DNA of 64,000 nt, taken from contig NC_134701.1 in the NCBI RefSeq assembly GCF_043290135.1, positions 32,019,501 to 32,083,500 of the forward strand, in the 5' to 3' direction. Both the position numbers and the translations under genes were made by a program. This document shows, piece by piece, positions 33,215-43,802 of the stretch; the stretch's first letter is position 1; each line of letters opens with the position of its first letter. A model generated the notes under the pieces. The model was not told the origin of the DNA. It saw only the letters and a list, made by a program, of their open reading frames with translations, and made no database searches. Origin of the DNA: Rhipicephalus microplus. Taxonomy: Eukaryota > Arthropoda > Arachnida > Ixodida > Ixodidae.

Positions 33215-34240
33215 ATGGTTAAAAAGACTGTAAAGTGTTCAGGATGTGGAGTGGGCTTGAAAGTGGACCCAAGCGTAGAAGCGGATGGAGAAGAGGCTGA
33301 TGCGAAGTGTAGGCAATGTGAGGTCGAGAAAAAAATGGAGAAAATGATGGTTGCCCAGAGTGAACTGCTGATGAGAATTGCCAAACTCGAGACTGCGTTG
33401 GCGACAGAGCAAGAAAAAACGAGGGCAATGGAAGAAAGACTGAAGTCCGCCGAGGAAATGCTAGCGAAGCTGAACAAAGACGCGACCTACCGAGAGAACA
33501 GTAGGGAACCGGCAACCAGAACGGTGGAGAAGGAAAAGCAAGCAAGCTTGGAAAAAACAGGTTTAGCCGGTTCAACTGTCGCAAGGCCCAGCTTCAGCGA
33601 GGTAGTGGTGGGGCAGGAAGGGAACAAAAGAGCCGGCGTCACAGGTGCAAGTAGCCCCCAGGTGCAGAACGCTCCAGCGGAAAAGTCACAGCATGTGATA
33701 ATCGCCGGGGACTCAAATTTAAATCGATGCACAGAAGCCATCAAAGAGAGGGTAAGAGGTGACAAGAGGGTTGCAGTAGGGGCGTGTTCAGGACGCAAGC
33801 TGGAAGCAGTCATGAAGCAAGCGAGCGCAAAGCTCAAAACGACAGCTGATAGACGCAACCTCGTGATAATTTCAGGCGGTTTAAATGATGTCCTAAATGA
33901 AGATGCAGCAGGACTAGCAGCCACACTGGCGAAAGGCGTCGATGACATGCGCGCCACTTCTCCTAAGGTGCAGGTAGTGATATGCACGATACCGGAGGTA
34001 CCGGTGCGTGATAGCAACCTGCAAAGAGCGGTGGTCAACGCAAACCAAGAGATATGGCGGATGAGTCGAGAGAAAGGCTTTGAGGTGGTGGAAATAAACA
34101 GAGAGGTGCATAGGTGGGGGGGTTTTCAACGAGACAGAATTCACTTCGATGGGCGGCTAGGTCATGAGGTGGGTTGGCGACTTGCAGGACGCGCAGTAGC
34201 TTTTTTGGGGGGCAAGCGAGCCCTTCGGGGTGCAGGATAG
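33215..34240 (+). CDS. LINE copy B ORF1 protein (zinc/coiled-coil/SGNH esterase)
   Basis: The ATG at 33215 opens an intact 341-codon frame. Residues 5-50 hold a Cys-rich zinc-binding motif (CSGCGVGL, then CRQCE). Residues 45-95 form a Glu/Lys-rich coiled coil, for multimerisation. A Ser/Thr/Pro linker follows. The rest is an SGNH-hydrolase-like domain with the nucleophile block IIAGDSNLNR, ISGGLNDVL and a C-terminal DRIHFDGRLGHEV block supplying Asp/His. The frame extends upstream of this ATG to 33032, but that part is T-rich 5' UTR, so I chose the internal ATG just before the first Cys pair. This looks like a translatable RNP protein. Confidence 0.85.
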   Translation: MVKKTVKCSGCGVGLKVDPSVEADGEEADAKCRQCEVEKKMEKMMVAQSELLMRIAKLETALATEQEKTRAMEERLKSAEEMLAKLNKDATYRENSREPATRTVEKEKQASLEKTGLAGSTVARPSFSEVVVGQEGNKRAGVTGASSPQVQNAPAEKSQHVIIAGDSNLNRCTEAIKERVRGDKRVAVGACSGRKLEAVMKQASAKLKTTADRRNLVIISGGLNDVLNEDAAGLAATLAKGVDDMRATSPKVQVVICTIPEVPVRDSNLQRAVVNANQEIWRMSREKGFEVVEINREVHRWGGFQRDRIHFDGRLGHEVGWRLAGRAVAFLGGKRALRGAG

Positions 34241-34284
34241 CTAGTAACGAGGAAAACAACCAGGGAGACTCTTCGACTGGTGGT

Positions 34285-35459
34285 ATGGACAGATACGATT
34301 CCAAAGTGGCACCAATATCTAAGATACGTAGAGTCCGGGGCATAAATAGACGTAGCCACGAGCGCCGAGCCAATTCAGACATAGGGTATATTAACATGCA
34401 GGGTGGTAGGAACAGGCTGAAGTGGGAAGAGATAGAAGAACAGCTAAGGGAAGAGAGGCCGATGGTATACGGTTTTGTAGAAACACATCTCAGGGACATG
34501 GAACAACCTCCGAACAATCCGGACTACGCGTGGGAGTATTGTAATAGAACAGAAGGCAGCAGAAAGGGGGGTGGTATTGGGGCATTCATTCATAAAAGTA
34601 CAGACTGGCAAAGGGTCAAGCAGGAGTGCAAGGAACATTTATGGCTAAAAGGAAAAGGGGCAGGTCAAATGACACTCCTTGGTTTCGTGTACATGTGGAC
34701 GGGAGCAAAGGCCAGAGAGGAAAACCAGGCAATGGTAGAGTGTATATCAAAGGACATTCAGGAGTTAGGAAGAGAGTGCGAGATAATTATACTAGGAGAC
34801 ATGAATGCGCACATAGAAGATATAGATGGGTATACCGACCCGAAGGCAAAATGATCATGGATATGTGTGAAAGGCTTGATTTGATCATTTGCAACAGTAC
34901 CGAGGAGTGTGAAGGGCAAATAACATGGGAGGTAGGAAGGCTTCAGTCGACGATAGATTATGCACTGATGTCACATAGGGTGTATGATAAGCTCAGGGGA
35001 ATGAACATAGATGAAGTTGGCTCCAGAAGTCTGGGTAGCGATCACAAACGTATCAAGCTAAGTTTTGGAATAGCAGTGAAAGTGGGAAGGAGACAAGATG
35101 AGCAACTACAGGAAAATTTTTATCCAGAAAGGCAAATTGAAATAGCCACTGAACAAATTGAGAAAGTAATCACGGAGGATAATAAGACAGTGTGGACATA
35201 CACGAATCTAATTAGACTCTTTGAGATAGAGCTTGCTAAGACGCGTGACAAGTCACCCCGGAAAAGAAGACACAAACCCAAAAGTTGGTGGGATGAGGAA
35301 GTTAAGAGAGCCATAGCAAAACGTCAGGAAGCCTCTAGGGAACACAGACATGCTAAGCAGCGGGGTGAACCGACAGATGATGTGGAAAGAAAATGGGCAA
35401 CCTTTCTAAGCTGTAGAAGGGATGCATCTCTTCTGATCAATGAAAAGATTAGAAGGTAG
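34285..35459 (+). pseudogene. LINE copy B ORF2 endonuclease region (frameshifted)
   Basis: It starts at ATG 34285, 42 bp after the ORF1 stop. APE-endonuclease blocks are GYINMQGGRNRL, VETHLRD, GGGIGAFI, ILGDMNAHIED and LGSDHKRIKLSFG. A base lost near 34845 (DPKAK* versus DPTGK in copy A) shifts the frame. The region then reads into the RT linker (KPKSWWDEEVKRAI) and stops at 35459. Confidence 0.85.
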
Positions 35460-35630
35460 GGAGCTCAGAGGCTGGCAGAAGCACATAAATAAGATAGAAA
35501 GGCAGATGCGAAATTTTGGAACCATCCAAACTCCCTAAGAAATGAGACGAGCCTAGAGCAGAACTTTATAACTACAGCCCAAGGTGCTAGGCTAGAAGGG
35601 GACGAAGCTATTGAATATATAAGAACAAGG

Positions 35631-37592
35631 GTGACAGAAAAATTTCAACAAAGAAGTACTTTATGCACCACAATAGACAAAGACGAATCAAGTGGTGCAA
35701 TGGCTCCATTTTCACAACAAGAGTGGGAAAGGGCTGAGAAAAGGGTTCCAAGTAGTATATCAACAGGCCCAGATGGTATTCCAATTAGGCTGATAAAAAC
35801 ATTAGGTCCGAAGTCTAAGCAGGCTTTGATAGAGGCAGTGAGTACAATAATAATCGATGGTGAAGTTCCCGATGGATGGAAACTTAGCAGGATCAGCATG
35901 ATCTATAAAGGAAAGGGGGACAAAGCTGACATAAACAACTACCGTCCTATAACAGTGACATCAGTGGTCTACAGGCTGGCGATGCAGATTATAAAGGAAA
36001 GACTGCAGGCGTGGATAGAGGATGAGGGGGTGCTGGGGGAACTGCAGAATGGGTTTCGGAAACACAGGAGATTGGAAAACAATCTGTTCTCACTGACGCA
36101 GTGCATCGAAATAGCAGAAAAAGAACACAGGCCCCTGTGGCTAGCATTTTTGGATATCAAGGGAGCGTACGATAGCGTGGTTCAAGAGGAATTGTGGGGA
36201 ATACTGGACACACTAGGCGTGGAACATGTAGTCACTAATATTTTAAAGGGTGTCTATAAAGGTAACAAGGTAGTTATAAAGTGGGAAAAACAGGTATCCA
36301 AGCCTGCAGAGGTAAAACGGGGGCTTAGGCAGGGGTGCCCCCTGTCACCCTTATTATTCATGATGTACCTACAAGGATTAGAGGCAAAATTAGAGGGAAG
36401 TGAACTGGGCTTCAACCTCTCTTTAGTCAAACAAGGAAAACTTATTGATCAGGCACTACTAGCATTAATGTACGCAGATGATATAGTGCTAATGGCCAAC
36501 AACAAGGAAGATTTGCAGAGATTGATGGACATCTGCGGTAATGAGGGAGATAGGTTAGATTTTAGATTCAGTAGGGAAAAATCAGCAGTCATGATTTTCA
36601 ATGACAACGAAGGTAGTGAGCTTAGAATACAGGAGGTGACGCTAGAGATAACAGATAAATACAAATATCTGGGCGTATGGATAAGCAATGGGACCGAGTA
36701 TCTGAGGGAACACGAAATATACGTGACGACTAAAGGTAACAGGAATGCAGCAGTCTTGAAAAATAGGGCACTGTGGAATTACAATAGGTATGATGTTGTG
36801 AGGGGAATATGAAAAGGGGTCATGGTTCCTGGGCTGACGTTCAGCAATGCGGCCTTGTGCATGAGATCAGAAGTTCAAGCAAGATTAGAAATTAAGCAAC
36901 GTGGAATAGGTAGGCTTGCTTTAGGAGCTCACGGGAATACACCAAATCAGGGAGTACAAGGTGATATGGGATGGACATCATTTGAGGGCAGGGAAGCTAG
37001 CAGCAAGATAAAATTTGAGAAGCGATTGAGAGAAATGGGGGAAGAGCGTTGGGCTAGGAAGGTCTTCAGCTACTTGTACATGAAGAATGTCGATACAAAA
37101 TGGAGGAAGCGAACCAGGAAGTTGACTGGTAAATACTTAGAAAACAGCAGGCGGCCAAACCAAAAAGAACTATCGGTTAAGAAAAAAGTGAAGGAAACGG
37201 AAACTGACATGTGGAGAATGGGCATGATTAAGAAGTCCGCACTAGAGATCTATCGAACTTTTAAGCAGGAAATTGCCAAAGAAAGTATCTATGATAATAC
37301 TCGGGGTAGTTCTCTACTGTTTGAGGCCAGGACGGGAGTACTGCGAACCAAGACATATCGGGCCAAATACGAAGGGGTCGACACAGTATGCAGTGCGTGT
37401 GGAGAGGAAGAAGAAACTGCCGAACACTTGATAATGTTCTGTAAAGGGCTTCACCATATAGTTCAGGATGATGGCGCAGAGTTTTTCAAAGCACTGGGAT
37501 TTAGGGACAGCGTGGGCAAAATAGACTTTAAGCAGGTAGACTTAACTAGAAGGAGGTTATCTGATTGGTGGCTAAAGTCAAGGCACGAGTGA
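35631..37592 (+). pseudogene. LINE copy B ORF2 reverse transcriptase and C-terminal region
   Basis: The RT motifs match copy A block for block, including FLDIKGAYDSV, GLRQGCPLSPLLF and LMYADDIVL (near 36475). The frame stops at TGA 36810-36812, at the tryptophan codon that is TAG in copy A. The C-terminal part resumes in the same frame and runs to 37592 with CSACGEEEETAEHLIMFC. All RT catalytic aspartates are present. Confidence 0.88.
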
Positions 37593-37751
37593 AAATTAAA
37601 CCCTTCACTGCGAAGTACGAATCCTCAACTTCATTATTTAAAGGAAAAAAAAAAGATAAATGTAATGGTTAGTTCACTAGGTATTATGGCTAGGTGGCGT
37701 TAGCCGGCGCCCGATCTAAAGGGTACAGCCACATCCATCCATCCATCCACC

Positions 37752-38120
37752 CGTCGTCTACTTGCCTCTGGGCGGGTAAATGATTCGACCATGCTCAGTT
37801 TTACCGCTGTAGTTTTTTCAATTATGTTGTGGACGTCGAGAAACTTGCACGTGTAATCTACAAGCGCAAACCACGCCGCTGATACAGAGCGTGGGTTTCG
37901 CGGCCACTTCTTGCGAGGTGGGCGCGCTTGTCACGCGAAAAATAGTTTAGTGGAATCTCTCCCGCAGACCAGCAGGTGGCAACAACCCTGCGTGTGTCGC
38001 TCGCATATTTGTTATACATTTTCGATTGCAATAGTACTTTAAAGAGTGGAAGTCAATGCAGTTTTTATGCAGTGTGGCAGAAGAATGCAAGAAAGTACAA
38101 GACTACAAGACTGGTGGCTT
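37752..38120. other. Spacer between LINE B and the P-like locus
   Basis: No gene, repeat or terminal repeat recognised. Confidence 0.4.
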
Positions 38121-38124
38121 GATA

Positions 38125-41100
38125 CAAGTTTATTGGAAACAGTACATTAAAACATTACATAACACAGAGCTTCACCTTCTTGGCTTTATTCTGCACAGCA
38201 TGATGGTTTAGCCCTTTCAGCAGAAAATGGACACGCGTAATGCTGTAGAACTTGACAACCGATGTTGTTAAAGAAGCTGAATGCTCACTGCAGCCAATTT
38301 GTGGCACATTGGCTGCTAGGCGCAAAAAATCCTTCACTACTTTGGTGTCAAGCGCGTGGTGCTAAGTGCACGAGTTAGTCTATCCTCAAGGGTTTTGATT
38401 AGACTATATAGACGGACAGAGGGGTAAAGAAGGCCCCCCATGTCCCACTTTTTACACGCTTTTGCTGGCAATTGATCCGTCACACTATCACGTGTGACGA
38501 GGCAGGCATCCTTGCAAGCTTCGCATTGGGTTGAGAAGATCCGCTTCCTGGCTACATATCCTGCAATATAATAGGTGAGGCGGTCGTCACTGCGTTCTTC
38601 AACGTAGTCAGCGTGGTCAATCGCAACCTCTGCTGCTTCGACAGGTAGTGTAACGTCGTCACAAGCTGGTGCTTCATTTTCAGACAGCTGATGGTCCTCG
38701 GACAGCAGCGCTTCCAAAAGTCCAGGAGATACGTTTGCTCCCTTGGGGCTTTCGCCAAGCTATAAAAGCTTATGCACCTGCATATATACATGTAAATTAT
38801 AAAAATTGATACTTTGGATTATATGCTTTGTATTTCAATGTACAGGACTGAAAATGCAGAAGCATACTTGATTATGATAATGAACTGCGCAGGAGTTGGG
38901 TGATCGTTAGCTCCACTGGCCTGTCTGACGATACCAAAGGAACGCTCCAAACAGCCTTGACTGAGACGGGAGGTCATCAAAAACCTAAACCCAACCATTT
39001 CAGTGAGGTACTTCAGTAGGTCCTTCGCAGAGTCGATCGTCACAGGTAGACCTTCTGCCGTGCTCTTGCTTAAGAAGCCGATTCCTCCTGCATGGGCCTC
39101 CCACTGGTCGAGAAATTCCAGCATGTTGTCAAGTGCAGTTTCTTTAGTGCTGCCACGTCTGAAACATGAAAAGTATTTACGTCTTCACATGAAAATGAGC
39201 CCAATTGGTGTACATACCTCAGAGCTTCTGCTGGAAACCGCGACGTCATGGCGTCAATTGTTTGAGCCATCATGTTGATAAATACTTTTGTTGGCTCCAG
39301 ATTTGGGTACTGTTGCTCAATTTTTTCTTTGTGAAAATTCATCGCGTGCTCAACTGCGCTACTGAAAATATAAAAAGCCAGATTGACCCTCATCTTTTCG
39401 AACCCACTAGGATATATGTAAGAACGTGTTAACTTGGGTGCAACTTTCAATGTGAAGGGACTGCTGTCGACCTTCCAAGTCATTGCCACATAATCCCAAA
39501 GAACCTGCAAGAGTTCATAATGGTTAGTAAACCAGATTTACCAGGTACCCAACATTTCAAAATATTATGAGAATAAAATAACACGCTTACTCGGCCCTTG
39601 TGTGTGTTGAAGCCATGCTTAATCATGATGTTTCGCACACATTTCACAAGATGAGGGAAGTCCGAAAAAAATGGAGGAAGCGCTTGTCGTCGCATGGATG
39701 TGTAACCTTACATCGTACATGTTTAGCATTTCCATGAACACCCATGTTGTGCCACATGGCACGGTTCCATGACGCGCCGTCCGTGCAGATGTAGTCCACA
39801 TAAAGATTAGCTTTCTCGCACAGAAGAACTGCTTATAAAATTATCTTTGTTAGCGTTGGCGCCTTCACATTTCCATTCGAAGCAAAGACCCCTGTAGAAA
39901 AAAAATATTGCAGGTATGAGTGCAATTACAGAAAATAACAGTACTTTGATAAATGCTATTTACCAATTATCTGCGTTCATTTGCCCACAAAAGGCTGAAA
40001 CATGACGACTAAGCCATGATCAGCCTTTGTGTGCTTGTCCTGAGCTCCAGTAAATTGTCCAAGGTTTACGAAGCCTTCAATATCCATGGATGACTTGAAG
40101 TTCAGGTGTGTAGAAAGTTTCATCTCGTCTATAACGAGGCCGCCATGTCTGTTCATTTCATTCATTTCACTAGCCTTCTCCTTCACGCACTCAAGAAGCT
40201 TGCGACTAAAGCCATAAGATGCCTTGAAGGCCTGCGAATGCAAGATGAGGATGATTAAATTATGCTGAATAAGAAAAAAATTGTACTCGTATACCTTGAT
40301 GTACTTTTGGAGGCAGAAACGGCTTGGAAGTATAAGGATCTTATGGGCCCTGAGATGCTCGTATAAGCTCGGGCTCTTGATCCTTGTAACAATGCACTCT
40401 AAGAGTCACGCTTTGTCGTATCGATATCCTCGCATGGATTTCCGCTTCGATGCCTCAAAACATGCTCGGACTGCATACTGCTGCTTTTTCGGAAGCTGCT
40501 TGATCTGAAACAAATGCACGAAACAGGAAGCTTTATTTATGACGCTAAATATGTAAAAATACAGCACCTTACCTTTGCCTCAAAGCTGTTTTCCTTGATA
40601 GAGGAGTTCCTTTGTCGTTACGTTCGTACGACCTCATGAAGGGTGTGCACTTTCTTACTCCGCCGCCTCAAAGTGCGAACGACACATTTCAATCTCTTTC
40701 CCGCTGTCTATACCAATGGGCGTCGCACCTTATTTTTTAAGCGCAGCAAACGAGCCATGAGGATTCGCCTCACTTTTCTACACTTCAGACACCGCTGAGG
40801 CATATGGGCCGGTATACCTGGAAGAAACAACAAAATGGGCGACATGTGAAGTATATGAAATAATTTTTCACAGTTGTGATATGCCCAAGACGTATGTACC
40901 AAAACACAACATATCTTGTGACACAGATCCATCACACACAGCGGAGAACAGGCCATTTGCTGACAATGTTGTGCAGTCAGACACATCTAATCACTTAAAC
41001 TCGCTGGTATTTCCCACTCCACAACACACAGAGAGTTTTTCTACATACACCAGAAGCTCTTGGGCCTCTTCCTCAGACTCAACGGTGCGCTGACAGTGAA

Positions 41101-42180
41101 GGTGGCCAGCCAGGAAAATGGTGCAGGAGGGTGAATTTCGCTCTCCAATTTCAAACACATCTTGTTGGAGGCAACAGGAGGTACTTTGTTTTTATGATGT
41201 TCAGCTGTTTGGTAACTCGTTATGTTTTTTGTTTTGAAATGTCTGACGTGACCAATACTCCGATGGTAGTCGAAGACCAAAAATGAAGTGTTTCCGAGGT
41301 ACTTCATCGTTGACTATGTCCCGTTCGTCATGAGGAATGAGCTGAACCGATTCGCGTTCTGAATCATCAATGTCCTCGCGGCTCTTCTTTGCAGGCACGG
41401 AAGAGCCTTGTCCCATTCTCCTCTTCCTCTCTTTTGGCAGAGTTTTCGTCATATACTTTGGAAGGTTCGGGAAAATTATTGGAATAGCACTCTCCTTAAG
41501 GGCAGGCACATCGCGTGGTATATGGACCTCCTTTCCATTCACAATGTGCTCGTAGTGTCTCATGATAAACCTGAAAACATAATAAAAAGTGAGCGTAGCC
41601 TCTGTAATGAAGACACTTCGGATTTCCAAGCAACGAAACAACAATTAATGCATGTGCTGCAGCGTTAGGTGACACACATCTAGCCGCGGGTCGATGGAGG
41701 CAGAACGCAAAACGCGCCCACGAGGAGCCACATGCCAATGTAAGTACAAGAACAACCGATCATCTGAATTAGTCCGGCTCTTTCCACTGCACTTCTGCTG
41801 CTCATGACCCGTGTGTCACCCCGGGTCAGTGTGTTAACTTGTAGAAACCTCAACTTTTCTATATGCTTAAACATGTACGAATTCCATACGTACCTTGGGT
41901 CAAAATGCCTTTCGCAAACTGCAGAATTCTCTTGCAGTGGCTTGTCGGCCCTTGGTATGGCACGTGCCCACTTTTCAAATTCATCCTCACGGGCAGGTGC
42001 ACGAAAGAGAGACAGTCTTTCACCGCAGGACTTGTAGCCGGCGTCGCAACCTGGCACAAAGCACCACCTCTGCGTTTTTTTTCCCCGTCGACGGCATTCT
42101 TCAGAGCGGTTCAAAAATCGACGACAACCGCTGACATCATCTCCTTCAAGAAATCGGCAAGCGATAGAAAAAGCAGGCCG
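38125..42180 (-). pseudogene. P-element/THAP9-like transposase locus, multi-exon, broken
   Basis: A spliced minus-strand gene. The THAP exon is about 42112-41894 (CFVPGC, LFRAP, NSAVCERHF; donor AG/GTACGT). Then: 41570 leftward (acceptor TTTTCAG; LPNLPKYM); a coiled-coil exon about 40826-40573; 40504-40295 (SPSLYEHLR, ILPSRFCLQKYIK); 40231-39964 (GGLVIDEMKLS, DHGLVVMFQPF); 39892-39591 (VDYICTDGASWNRAMW, FSDFPHLVKCVRN); 39504-39218; 39158-38868 (LSQGCLERSFGIVRQ); and 38759-38155 (YYIAGYVARKRI). AATAAA is at 38134-38129. Introns from 40.5 kb leftward are GT-AG with compatible phases. The frame is broken by TGA after YDKA, TGA after FVGK, TAA in exon 39892-39591, a T-run frameshift there and two frameshifts in the last exon. 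The start codon is not found; an upstream exon is likely. Confidence 0.85.
38129..38134 (-). terminator. AATAAA polyadenylation signal of the P-like locus
   Basis: The minus strand reads CCAATAAACTTG shortly after the final stop of the C-terminal exon (38155). Position and sequence fit a poly(A) signal. Confidence 0.65.
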
Positions 42181-42264
42181 TACTTCGCGAACAGCGACAG
42201 CTTACTTGCGCTGCTCCGTCACCAACGAGACACGAGCAGCACATGCTCACAGTCGGCACATGCC

Positions 42265-42384
42265 AACAGCGCCCCAGACTGACGCGCCAAATTTCCCCCC
42301 AACGGCGAGAACGCGCAGAGGGGCCTCGCTAGGCAAGAGGCCGCCGCCGCAGTCATCACACCTCCCCATTCTAGCCACCCTACA
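42265..42384 (-). repeat. Promoter-like dispersed repeat upstream of the P-like locus
   Basis: On the minus strand, TAGGGTGGCTAGAATGG then AGGTGTGATGAC matches 28316-28350, followed by GC-rich sequence ending GGGGCGCTGTTGG. It lies directly upstream of the first exons of the P-like locus, so it could be its promoter. The second copy at 28.3 kb shows it is dispersed. Confidence 0.55.
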
Positions 42385-42386
42385 CT

Positions 42387-42416
42387 AGACAAGGAGGTTC
42401 TAGAACCTCCTTGTCT
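42387..42416. repeat. Perfect 30-bp palindrome
   Basis: The half-site AGACAAGGAGGTTCT is followed immediately by its exact complement, with no spacer. It sits just upstream of the promoter-like repeat. It could be a paired binding site or the product of a template switch. Confidence 0.8.
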
Positions 42417-42424
42417 CTAGACAT

Positions 42425-43189
42425 ACAGTTTCTCACGATCAAACTTAGAGAGAAATCTGGCGCTAGTGAGCTGCTGAATACAAGGGAACATGGAGGCCGC
42501 TGCAGCACGACAAGGCGGGGACAAGAAAGATGGGGAACTAGTGGCGGCGGCTCCCTCGGGGCAGCAGCAGCAGCAAATTAGCTGGCCCGTGGTTGTCACA
42601 ATAGTGACCCACTCAGTTGTTTTAATCAGTTTTTAATCTCATTTATCGCAGCGACGACATATCGCATATTTAGTAAACTATGAGGCGCTTATCTAGTTAA
42701 AAAGCCAATTGATTTCGCCTGTGCGTGCCGAGCACCTGAAGTTTTTTTTTCAGAGTCAGCTTCTTGCTTTGAGGCTGAAAGAAAAACCTCCAATGCATGT
42801 AGTTGAATCATATGGCACTGAATGCGTGACAAAGTCGTTGTTCTATTCATGAAGATGTCTTAAACTTACATCTTTCGATTTTTGTGGCGTTTATTCAGCA
42901 CTTTCGTGTTTTCTCAGCCGGAATGCTTGACAAGTTTTTGAACACTTCACAATAGACGTTCATAGTTTTTGTATGCTGAAAGCGTATCAAAGAAACATAA
43001 TTTGAATAGTTTTTATGTTATGCGGTACATGGTAGTGTGCTGAAAAGTAATTCGCTTCGAACGCTGGATAAAAGTGGTTTCTACAAACATGGTGATGCGC
43101 TCCTCGTAACCTTTTATTGAAGGAGGCTGTGAAAGCAACATCATCAGAAGGGGCATTCCAATTTCTTGATATTGTATTTCTTACTGGGC

Positions 43190-43190
<1 letters not shown>
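42425..43190. other. Gene-free stretch
   Basis: AT-rich sequence between the P-like locus and the first (TA)n array. No gene or repeat recognised. Confidence 0.4.

Positions 43191-43192
<2 letters not shown>

Positions 43193-43267
<75 letters not shown>
43193..43267. repeat. (TA)n array
   Basis: About 75 bp of pure TA. The first of five long TA arrays that mark retroelement borders between 43 and 60.5 kb. Confidence 0.95.
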
Positions 43268-43270
<3 letters not shown>

Positions 43271-43280
43271 GTATATTCAA

Positions 43281-43417
43281 GTAGATCCTCCGTGAGCGGT
43301 CACAACGTGGTTTATTTCGACGTTTCGGCCTAGAGTCTGGCCTTCATCAGGATTCCAGACTCTAGGCCGAAACGTCGCAATAAACCACGTTGTGACCGCT
43401 CACGGAGGATCTACTTC
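43281..43417. repeat. 61-bp-arm palindrome with hammerhead-ribozyme-like boxes
   Basis: Arms of about 61 bp (outer GTAGATCCTCCGTGAGC, inner GGCCTAGAGTCTGG) are inverted around a 14-base centre with a single mismatch. On the minus strand, 43350-43317 reads CTGATGA, then AGGCC...GGCC able to pair as stem II, then GAAAC and GTC: the order of a hammerhead core. Hammerheads of this appearance occur in the terminal repeats of Penelope-like elements. The block sits between two (TA)n arrays. Stems I and III are not established by eye. I take it as a Penelope terminal-repeat remnant. Confidence 0.65.
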
Positions 43418-43457
43418 ACTGTATGCAACGCTACGACGGCCCCTAATCCACCATGCC

Positions 43458-43460
<3 letters not shown>

Positions 43461-43532
<72 letters not shown>
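43461..43532. repeat. (TA)n array abutting gypsy element 1
   Basis: About 72 bp of AT repeats running straight into the 5' LTR at 43533. Confidence 0.95.
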
Positions 43533-43535
<3 letters not shown>

Positions 43536-43702
43536 GGGCATTCAGTATACCAATCCTCTTCATCTGTACATTATCATAATCATCATGTGTTGCTCATGCA
43601 TCCTCATTGTTGTCACGTAGCATCATCATCTTGGTTCGTTCATCTCAGCTGTCGGCTGCCGGTTCCTCGGGCCTAATAAAGGTCTTCCAAACCAAGACTT
43701 CA
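43533..43702 (+). repeat. 5' LTR of gypsy element 1
   Basis: 170 bp, TG...CA. It contains AATAAA near 43676, a likely poly(A)/R-region signal. Confidence 0.85.
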
Positions 43703-43802
43703 TACGTGGTGGAGCGTGCTGTTAGAACCCACGTCATCCTCTCGACCACTCTACCCCCTGGAGCTACGTTCAGGTCGCCGCTTGGGCCAGGTGTTCGGAA
43801 AT

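Larger units (their letters stand above)
33010..37751 (+). mobile_element. LINE copy B (SGNH-ORF1 family), near full length
   Basis: A plus-strand LINE of about 4.7 kb with a complete ORF1, a 5' leader, ORF2 and a short CATCCATC tail at 37731-37751. It lies about 150 bp downstream of copy A in the same orientation. ORF2 has a frameshift near 34850, stops near 35459 and 35491, and a TGA at 36810-36812, so it is not autonomous. The exact 5' end is not marked by a clear target duplication. Confidence 0.9.
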
